DNA of 43,151 bases from a virus, in the IMG/VR virus record IMGVR_UViG_3300013131_001940, positions 1-43,151 of that record. One strand, given 5' to 3'. Positions 37,250-43,151 of this stretch are shown in pieces (position 1 is the stretch's first letter; the number at the start of each line of letters is the position of its first letter). The translations under genes and the position numbers were made by a program. The notes beneath the pieces were generated by a model that saw nothing but the letters and a program-made list of their open reading frames with translations, ran no database searches and was not told the origin of the DNA.

Positions 37250-37489
37250 TTAAGACTTTAATATCTTAATGATACGCTTTTTTTCCTGTTCTTGCAACCA
37301 GGCTTTCTCTAAATCTCCGAAATCTGGAGATTCAGCCAATGCAGTGTCGACTATGGCTTTGATGCGATATAGATCCTGTTTAGCATAGAAGGCAGTGAAT
37401 CCGTCATTGTAAGGACTGCTACACTCTCTGGCCAGAGCATGCAGCTGAGTTGTTATGTCTGCTACGTCCCAACTTTTTCGGAAACCCAT
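37250..37489 (-). CDS. Small conserved phage hypothetical protein
   Basis: A 79-aa helical protein starting MGFRKSWDVADITTQL with SSPYNDGFTAFYAKQDLYRI in the middle, which I recall as a conserved protein of T4-like cyanophages. TAATG coupling with the GroES-like gene. Function unknown. Confidence 0.75.
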   Translation of the reverse strand: MGFRKSWDVADITTQLHALARECSSPYNDGFTAFYAKQDLYRIKAIVDTALAESPDFGDLEKAWLQEQEKKRIIKILKS

Positions 37490-37911
37490 TAGCCGATCTT
37501 TGACATGTTTCCAGGGCGGAAATCTTGTGGACTGATGTTCATGCTTGATCCATTGGAAAATTCTTGACCTATATAAAAGTCATTGGGTTTTTGATCTGTG
37601 ACCGCTATCACAGCAGATACTTCAACTTTCTGCACTTCCTTGATGCTTTCACCGTCGTCGATCTTGATCTTGCGGGTCCAGCGACCGTGTTCAATCAATA
37701 TCCATTGACCTGGTTCGACATCCAGTTCACAACTAGCACCTACCTTATAGACCTGTGCCCAACGCGGTTTAACACCATGAGCTTTGCCATCGTCGCTGTG
37801 GATCACTATACCTGCGGCAGTAGTCTGTTCCCCCATGTCCATGCCATGCACCAATATGTCTTGGCTCAAAGGACGCACCTGCATTTTTCGTGCTTCGAAT
37901 GATGTGGTCAT
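37489..37911 (-). CDS. GroES-like cochaperonin (gp31-type)
   Basis: A 140-aa protein with the cochaperonin fold. It opens with VRPLSQDILVHGMDMGEQTT, where GroES has RPLxDRVLV. AAGIVIHSDD is the start of the mobile-loop region, and AQVYKVGA then VEPGQWILIEHGRWTRKI corresponds to VVAVGxG...VKVGDxVLF. T4 gp31 replaces GroES to fold the major capsid protein. The C-terminal 40 residues are an extension (NDFYIGQEFSNGSSMN). Assignment rests on motifs, as similarity is weak. Confidence 0.72.
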   Translation of the reverse strand: MTTSFEARKMQVRPLSQDILVHGMDMGEQTTAAGIVIHSDDGKAHGVKPRWAQVYKVGASCELDVEPGQWILIEHGRWTRKIKIDDGESIKEVQKVEVSAVIAVTDQKPNDFYIGQEFSNGSSMNISPQDFRPGNMSKIG

Positions 37912-37916
37912 AATCG

Positions 37917-38147
37917 TTATCTTTTATTACCGCGTACAGCTACTTCCTCACGCTGTGCACCGGGATTCTGCGCATAGTAGTCTTGTAGTACCTGCTCTCT
38001 GGTTCGGACGATTTTGCCACCTTCACCTAGCTCGTCACCTCGAGCATTAACTCGCATGTTTCCCACAGCTGGTGTTTTTTCATTGCGTAGAGATAATTTC
38101 TCCATGTCAATTTCTTTGCCTCTCACACTGGTGTATGTTCTACCCAT
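37917..38147 (-). CDS. Small conserved phage hypothetical protein
   Basis: A 76-aa basic protein, MGRTYTSVRGKEIDMEKLSL then AVGNMRVNARGDELGEGGKI. The phrase set is conserved, from memory, in T4-like cyanophages. Mostly disordered or short strands. It overlaps the DnaE-like gene by 8 nt. Function unknown. Confidence 0.75.
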   Translation of the reverse strand: MGRTYTSVRGKEIDMEKLSLRNEKTPAVGNMRVNARGDELGEGGKIVRTREQVLQDYYAQNPGAQREEVAVRGNKR

Positions 38148-38616
38148 TTTGTTTCTCCTTAAAGAATTCTTCTATTGGTATGCTGTATTTAATCGGGTCA
38201 ATCTTGTGTACCCCTATGATATGAAGCACATAACTGGCCACAGAACTGCCTCGACCTACTCCCCAAATTATGTTGTTGGATCTAAGAGTATCTACAATAT
38301 ATTTCATGGTCCGCAGCATCGGAATCATTTGATATTTGGCAAATAGGCTCAGCTCTTCTTGAGCACGTTGATAACTACCAACGTCAAGACACTGTTCTAA
38401 CACCCAATTTTCAATGTCAAAATTTTTGTATTCTTTGGGAATAAAATAATCTGTGTGATCTATGGCTTTGGGAGGGATTGGATATCTCAACTTCTCAGTC
38501 AGCACTCTATCTGAATACTGAGATAAATTGTCTAGACTTACACAGTGTTCTAGTATGCCAGGACCATGCCTTAGAACACCCTGTATCAGTTGTTCATTGG
38601 TGTTATTAATCAACAT
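38140..38616 (-). CDS. DnaE/PolC-like palm fragment lacking catalytic residues
   Basis: A 158-aa protein. The C-terminal 80 residues match the N-terminal palm region of bacterial DNA polymerase III alpha: ELSLFAKYQMIPML, the helix YIVDTLRSNNI, then WGVGRGSSVASYVLHIIGVH (DnaE: VGPGRGSAAGSLVAYALGI) and KIDPIKYSIPIEEFF. It stops just where DnaE continues into the catalytic PDFDID motif, so it cannot polymerise. It might bind nucleotides or a replisome partner. The start overlaps the upstream gene by 11 nt. Confidence 0.7.
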   Translation of the reverse strand: MLINNTNEQLIQGVLRHGPGILEHCVSLDNLSQYSDRVLTEKLRYPIPPKAIDHTDYFIPKEYKNFDIENWVLEQCLDVGSYQRAQEELSLFAKYQMIPMLRTMKYIVDTLRSNNIIWGVGRGSSVASYVLHIIGVHKIDPIKYSIPIEEFFKEKQNG

Positions 38617-38836
38617 TGATCAATTGACCTAGATCACTATCTGTGCTTTTCATTTTGTCTGCATGCCTTTTAGCAAGTTCCTGTCTATATATTGTAATGA
38701 AAGTTGATAGCTGTGTCAAGAGATCTCTACTGCCCAAACGGGCTGCTGCGTGGTATTTTTTGTTCAATTCGATCAGTTTGTTTTCCACATCCTGATCTTT
38801 CATTGTGCTCAAATCACTTTCTAGGGGATGAAACAT
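38606..38836 (-). CDS. Small conserved helical phage protein
   Basis: A 76-aa helical protein (MFHPLESDLSTMKDQDVENK then LLTQLSTFITIYRQEL), conserved, from memory, in T4-like marine phages and lying beside structural genes. TGATG coupling with the upstream structural gene. Function unknown. Confidence 0.75.
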   Translation of the reverse strand: MFHPLESDLSTMKDQDVENKLIELNKKYHAAARLGSRDLLTQLSTFITIYRQELAKRHADKMKSTDSDLGQLINVD

Positions 38837-39417
38837 CAGCTGTATGCGCCTAGATAGTTAAGAAATATAATGGCTTCGCTGTGTTGCCAAACTTCGATGA
38901 TCACAGGATTGGTAGCAGACGTAACAGTGAGACTGCCGGGAAATCCTGGGGACTTTTTCAACACAGTACTACCTGTTAGAGTGAATGTGATGGTCCTTGC
39001 GGTACCATCGCCGTAGAGTTCAAGAGTAGCTTTACCTACCTGTCCAAGTCCGCCTACATCTACCGCAGCGGTAGGAAACTCTGTAAATTCAATAGCACAG
39101 TTAGTACCAAACTTTATGATGTGATACATAGCCTGTTTGAAACTGACCTCCTGGGTTCCTACTATTATTGTAGCGCCATAATCTTTTTTACGGAAGTATG
39201 CGTCTTGTAGAGTGATAGCAGTGGCAACATTATAGTTAAAATCACTGTCAACGTCGGTGCGGGCCACATTATCCTGTAGATCTTCAATTTCAGTTTTGGC
39301 TGCTGAAAAGTTGGTTTTAATGGTGTCAAAGTTGTCTCTGAACACCTGCGTGTCGTTGTCCTGCCCAGCTACAGGAAAGTTTTCATTTATTGCTGCGAAA
39401 TTAATAAGGCTTGTCAA
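38836..39417 (-). CDS. Virion structural protein, TTG start
   Basis: A 193-aa protein with a probable trimer-type N-terminus (INENFPVAGQDNDTQVFRDN then FDTIKTNFSAAKTEIEDLQ). A beta-rich body follows, suggestive of a tail or fibre component. The start is TTG in a TTGA overlap with the upstream stop; GGAG stands 10 nt before it. A GATAAATA late box lies 33 nt upstream. Confidence 0.78.
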   Translation of the reverse strand: MTSLINFAAINENFPVAGQDNDTQVFRDNFDTIKTNFSAAKTEIEDLQDNVARTDVDSDFNYNVATAITLQDAYFRKKDYGATIIVGTQEVSFKQAMYHIIKFGTNCAIEFTEFPTAAVDVGGLGQVGKATLELYGDGTARTITFTLTGSTVLKKSPGFPGSLTVTSATNPVIIEVWQHSEAIIFLNYLGAYS

Positions 39418-41888
39418 GGTAATTTTTCTCCACGTTGCGGAAATGCAAGGTATTTATCCTCTATTTCACCGTCTATGATATCTATGACGTAGCGATCTGC
39501 TACGAAATCGATGGTCTTAAAATCAAACCCGCTGGCACGTATCCTGGCTAAAACATTGACTGCTGTGCCGGGATTGCAGTAACACAGGGGCAAAGCTTTT
39601 ACATAACCTGGTTCGTATGATCCAGCATCCTGTATGCTACGCATCCAGAGAGGTAAAAATTCACGATCATTAGCACCAGTGTCGGCCATACGCCTACGCA
39701 TATTTTTTAAACTATTTGGAAATATTCTTTGATGATCTCGGTCACTGACTAATGGTATATCACTGTCAATTTTTATGCTGTCATAGCTGATAAGAACAGG
39801 ACTATTAATATTGTTGGGTAAATTTACTGTGCCGCTGATACTACGACCATCTTTTTCTAAAGGATCAACAATGTTGACATAGATAACTTCATATACAGTT
39901 TCTTGAGTTTGTTGATCTTTGGCTTTTGCTACACCTAGATCTCCGAACTGTAATCTTTTGCGATAGTGATTTCTGCTCATGCTCTGTACATAGCGAACAG
40001 CTTCTAAACTTTCTATACCTGCATATACCAAGATCTGTAATGCGGTCTGCACACCAAAATTTGAATCACCGTATCTATACAAATCACTGGGTTGGAAAAT
40101 AGTTACGTCTGTGATAAAATTATACCAAGCTAGTCTTTTGCTCTTGGTCTGGAAGGCTTTAACATATAGATTAGCGAATGTTTTAGTGTTTTCTGCTACA
40201 ACTGTTATACTAAAAGTTCTGTTAAGAGTAGCGAAGTTCACACTGTCTCGAGCTCGTATAGTGAATGTAAACTTTTTGTCAAATCCTGTTACACCCCCGT
40301 CGAATGCGTTGGTAAAATCTTTACTCAAGGTGGAACTGTCCTCTGCAGGTGCTAGGCTGTCTACACGTTCATAGAATCTAGTTAGGCCTGGACCAGCCTC
40401 ATCTGCAAACTGTTTGACCTTGCCTTGGATATCACCCGTAGGCACAAATGTCAGTCCTGGCGGCAGTGTACCGGATACAAATTCATAACCTATCCTACCA
40501 CCATACAACAGTGTTTCTGCTTGAACATATTTTTGACTGGGTTGGTTAGGTTTAATAGTTCCGAGATCACTGTCGGTGATCCACTCCACTGCACTGTCAA
40601 TTTCGCCTACTATTTCCACTGTGAACTGTTTGTCAGCGGTTGAAACTCCCGCGATCCAAAATTCTACATCTGTAGGCAGTCGATTGCGATGTGCTACAGT
40701 ACAGATATAGATCAGTCCTAGATATATCACAGCATCATTGACTAGATAGTTGGTGCTGTTGTTCCATGTACCTTTAAGTGTATAAGTAGAATAGGCCAAG
40801 GTGCTGGTAAAATTAGCAGCCCGCATAGTGAACATATAGGTTCGTGAAACCCTGGCCTGATAGGGCACACGTCCCGCTATTTCTCCAGTGACACTGTCTA
40901 GAGACATGCCTGGGGGAAGCTGGCTCGACGATCCGTCCGCGTTAGTGGGTAATAGAAAATACGTTATAGTTCCAGTCAAAGTAGGAGGATCATACACATC
41001 TAGAAAAATAGTTACGTAATTGTTGGCTCGGAATCGCCCAAGATCACTTTCAGTAATCCAAATAGGAGTTCGATTGCTATTAGCATCTGATGTAAACAGA
41101 TTGGTATCGACCTGTACAATGGAGTTATCTGCCTGTAAAAATTCTTCAGTTACAACATAGATCTTAAACAATCTAGTTTCTGTATGCACACCGTCTGTGA
41201 CAGCTACTATGAATGTGTAGATTCTGCTGAGTCGTCTCGGTGTCTGGCTGGGTTCGTTGTAGTCAAAATATTGTGAATCATAGACGAATGTATCAAATCC
41301 ATTAGATCTAGCTTCAACGAAATCTAATGGAGCTACATCCAAAGGTGCTGTGTCGTAGCCTCCAGATGCATCTCTGAGATATTCTAGAGCAAATATAGGA
41401 TCAGTGAAACCAGAAATCACTCCCGTTCGGCTCAGAGACAAACCTGGAGGTAGTAGTCCGCCGTTAGGTACTAGATAAAATTCCAACTGATCACCGGCGA
41501 TTAAATCTGTGTCAGTGGCTTCTAGTTGGAAGTTAACTTGAGCATTGTCTAAGACAAAGTAGGCTTCCGCAGGACCTATGTTAAGGAATCCTTCTTGTGT
41601 TAACCATATAGGAGCATCCGATCCGTCCACTGTCATACTGAAGGTGCGGTCTTCTAGGTCTACACCGTCAGAAGCTCGGATCACAAACCTGCTAGTGGTG
41701 TAGACCTTGACCTCAGTAGGCGAACCTTTGATGGCATTATTGCTGAGTCTGAGACCTCTCGGCAGGGCGCCTGCCAACAGGGTCATTGTGACTGCGCCAA
41801 GGTCGCTGGTAGCTGACAAAGGCAGATCGATGATGATGCGTTCTGTGAGTATGCCTAGGCTGCCAGCTGGGGTGATCCAGGTTATCAT
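39414..41888 (-). CDS. Large structural protein with four Ig-like repeats
   Basis: An 824-aa protein. Four tandem modules each begin with a WIT(D/E)SDLG-type strand (near residues 4, 94, 277 and 437) and contain LPPGLxLxxTGxIxG (GLLPPGLSLSRTGVISG, SQLPPGMSLDSVTGEIAG, GTLPPGLTFVPTGDIQG, and a worn copy ALPRGLRLSNNAIKG). This is the putative-Ig (He_PIG/cadherin-like) fold of adhesins. The C-terminal 270 residues form a separate conserved domain (DLYRYGDSNFGVQTALQIL). Likely a tail-fibre, baseplate or decoration adhesin. Confidence 0.85.
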   Translation of the reverse strand: MITWITPAGSLGILTERIIIDLPLSATSDLGAVTMTLLAGALPRGLRLSNNAIKGSPTEVKVYTTSRFVIRASDGVDLEDRTFSMTVDGSDAPIWLTQEGFLNIGPAEAYFVLDNAQVNFQLEATDTDLIAGDQLEFYLVPNGGLLPPGLSLSRTGVISGFTDPIFALEYLRDASGGYDTAPLDVAPLDFVEARSNGFDTFVYDSQYFDYNEPSQTPRRLSRIYTFIVAVTDGVHTETRLFKIYVVTEEFLQADNSIVQVDTNLFTSDANSNRTPIWITESDLGRFRANNYVTIFLDVYDPPTLTGTITYFLLPTNADGSSSQLPPGMSLDSVTGEIAGRVPYQARVSRTYMFTMRAANFTSTLAYSTYTLKGTWNNSTNYLVNDAVIYLGLIYICTVAHRNRLPTDVEFWIAGVSTADKQFTVEIVGEIDSAVEWITDSDLGTIKPNQPSQKYVQAETLLYGGRIGYEFVSGTLPPGLTFVPTGDIQGKVKQFADEAGPGLTRFYERVDSLAPAEDSSTLSKDFTNAFDGGVTGFDKKFTFTIRARDSVNFATLNRTFSITVVAENTKTFANLYVKAFQTKSKRLAWYNFITDVTIFQPSDLYRYGDSNFGVQTALQILVYAGIESLEAVRYVQSMSRNHYRKRLQFGDLGVAKAKDQQTQETVYEVIYVNIVDPLEKDGRSISGTVNLPNNINSPVLISYDSIKIDSDIPLVSDRDHQRIFPNSLKNMRRRMADTGANDREFLPLWMRSIQDAGSYEPGYVKALPLCYCNPGTAVNVLARIRASGFDFKTIDFVADRYVIDIIDGEIEDKYLAFPQRGEKLP
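39451..39458 (-). promoter_or_regulatory. Late promoter GATAAATA
   Basis: The octamer lies inside the 3' end of the 824-aa structural gene and 33 nt before the TTG start at 39417, with GGAG in the leader. Confidence 0.6.
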
Positions 41889-41900
41889 CTGGATTTCACC

Positions 41901-42476
41901 TTAAACAATTGTGCCGCAGTCTAGATCAAATCTGCCTGGCAGAGTAATTGTGCCAAAGTCCATATTAGATGCTGCGAACAGCGCCTGCATGGAGTTGTTA
42001 AGTGTACCGGTAATGGCACCAAAATCATATGAGGTTAATATATCTGTGACTGGTATAATGGTTTTGATCGAAATAGCAGAACCAAATGCAGTGACTTCAA
42101 TGTCTTTGACACTGGTCACAGACCCCGGAGCTGCGGTGCCTGCTATGGTGATCTGTTGATGAGTGCTGGCCAACATCATACCAGCGTCTGTGTCTATCCT
42201 AATAAAAGCATCTGGTGCTGTGCTGTTGACCACTATGCTGGTGTCCGTGTCAGTGAGCAGCATTTTAGTACCGCTTACTAATTTTTTAAATCTCAGTTCT
42301 GCGCCGACTTTTTCTTTGAACACGCCCACGCCAGTGTCGTTGACGTTCACAGCGGTAATAGTTAACTGTGTGCCAAGATCTGAGAAGTTGGCATTTACCT
42401 TTTGAAATGCCGTGCGTAGGTCATCGCCTAGCCCGTCGTTGACTACATTACCTATGTTTATCGTTTGTATGGCCAT
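41901..42476 (-). CDS. Virion structural protein
   Basis: A 191-aa protein whose N-terminus, INIGNVVNDGLGDDLRTAFQ then KVNANFSDL, is a common attachment motif of phage tail and fibre proteins. The body is beta-rich (TDTDAGMM, TIAGTAAPGSV) and low in charge. It stands between two other structural genes. No enzymatic motif. Confidence 0.8.
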   Translation of the reverse strand: MAIQTINIGNVVNDGLGDDLRTAFQKVNANFSDLGTQLTITAVNVNDTGVGVFKEKVGAELRFKKLVSGTKMLLTDTDTSIVVNSTAPDAFIRIDTDAGMMLASTHQQITIAGTAAPGSVTSVKDIEVTAFGSAISIKTIIPVTDILTSYDFGAITGTLNNSMQALFAASNMDFGTITLPGRFDLDCGTIV

Positions 42477-42505
42477 AATACGCTCTCTTTAGTATATTTA
42501 ACCGT

Positions 42506-43151
42506 TTACATTCTGAATTCCCAATATATGTCTGTCACAAGAACAGAACCTTCAGAAAAAGCATACTTATGTAGTGCGGGATTAAAGGCAGTCAATATAT
42601 TAGGCGAAGTTGCATTGGTCATATTTTGGGCGGCAGAGGAATCGTTAGTTAGGCCAGGGCTTGCTCCAGTAATGCCTAACCTATAAAAAGTTTCTGGTAG
42701 TTTTGTAAACCCGGTGAGTGTAAAAATTATGTACGGATTACTACCCAACCCTAATGCTGGATATGCCGCGGCCCCGTCTACTACCCATTCCCCAGTTACT
42801 GATCCAGTAACAGTAGTAAATGTCCATTTATCTGGAGTTGTGCTTATTCCACCTGATGCTCGCTGTGCCCTAACAATTGATGTTTGATAGGCCGTAGATT
42901 GGCTAGTTCCATCTGGAAATGCTAATTCACCAGTAGGATCAAAACGCCAAACTCGAGCACTGCTGTCATTGGCATCCACAGTGATCTTCACGCTTTCGGT
43001 GGAAGTTAAATAGACATCGCCGTCAGTGGCTTTGAGTTCTATAGCATTGGCATCGCCGGCATTGTTGCCTGCGGCAGTTCCAAATATCAGTTTGCCATTG
43101 TTAGTCAATGCTCCCGTGAGCATAGTTAATGACTGCGTAGCACCGTCGAGG
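42506..43151 (-). CDS. Tail-fibre-like protein, partial at right edge
   Basis: The frame is open to the right edge, so the N-terminus lies outside. The visible 214 residues include GNNAGDANAIELKATDGDVY and WRFDPTGELAFPDGTSQSTA. The latter is a recurrent motif of phage fibre shafts (FDxxGxLxFPDGTxQ). The C-terminal 120 residues, ending DIYWEFRM, look like a beta-rich head domain. Probably a receptor-binding or structural fibre. Confidence 0.8.
   Translation of the reverse strand, partial: LDGATQSLTMLTGALTNNGKLIFGTAAGNNAGDANAIELKATDGDVYLTSTESVKITVDANDSSARVWRFDPTGELAFPDGTSQSTAYQTSIVRAQRASGGISTTPDKWTFTTVTGSVTGEWVVDGAAAYPALGLGSNPYIIFTLTGFTKLPETFYRLGITGASPGLTNDSSAAQNMTNATSPNILTAFNPALHKYAFSEGSVLVTDIYWEFRM

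Noticed and set aside
1-43151. tRNA genes, CRISPR arrays, insertion sequences, integrase or attachment sites
   Set aside because: I looked in the gaps and found no cloverleaf, repeat-spacer array, transposase or integrase. The longest gene-free stretch is about 140 nt (34105-34244).

Overview
The window is 43 kb of a large tailed phage of the T4 superfamily. It carries T4-type replication genes (family B DNA polymerase gp43, sliding clamp gp45, clamp-loader ATPase gp44, RNase H/FEN), a DsbA-like late DNA-binding protein, a gp31/GroES-like cochaperonin, PhoH, long virion structural genes and motifs matching T4-type late promoters. A complete Gram-negative lysis cassette with an inner-membrane spanin and a lipoprotein spanin shows that the host has two membranes. 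Many small proteins resemble, from memory, those of aquatic T4-like phages (cyanophages, pelagiphages), so an aquatic bacterium is the likely host. The host genus cannot be read from the sequence. Almost everything is on the minus strand and is read from right to left; the exceptions are phoH (34245-34985) and a partial gene at the left edge.

Layout, right to left in transcription order. 43151-38836: tail or adhesin structural genes, including an 824-aa protein with four Ig-like modules. 38836-35022: small replication and metabolism genes (DnaE-like fragment, GroES-like, MazG-like, TagD-like cytidylyltransferase, gp44, DUF2452). 34985-34245: phoH, inverted, with a structured leader. 34104-32844: two conserved structural-region proteins. 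32847-30974: lysis cassette (GH19 endolysin, i-spanin, o-spanin, coiled-coil protein, holin-like protein). 30888-29834: small envelope proteins. 29759-26556: DnaJ and a ClpA-type unfoldase. 26590-20436: late structural genes, including a chain of very short genes joined by ATGA overlaps. 20353-18745: DsbA-like, AdoMet decarboxylase, DUF3445-like and a membrane protein. 18674-15211: gp43 and gp45. 15208-635: a long early or accessory operon.

The most interesting content is in that accessory operon. A tRNA-guanine-transglycosylase-fold protein resembling phage DpdA lies directly behind the polymerase and clamp. With it are GTP cyclohydrolase I, a QueD-like T-fold protein, QueE with a split cysteine motif, and a GT-B glycosyltransferase. 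Together they suggest that guanine in the phage DNA is replaced by a 7-deazaguanine. No QueC is visible here, so the inserted base may be 7-carboxy-7-deazaguanine or a derivative, unless QueC lies elsewhere in the genome. An MBD4-type DNA glycosylase, a CDGSH-like protein and a phosphoribosyltransferase are in the same operon.

Two regulatory patterns stand out. First, two minus-strand terminators each carry the -35 box of a strong host-type promoter in their hairpin loop. Second, for six genes a sigma70-like or NATAAATA late promoter ends 4-8 nt before the start codon, and none of the six has a Shine-Dalgarno sequence. This predicts leaderless or near-leaderless phage mRNAs.
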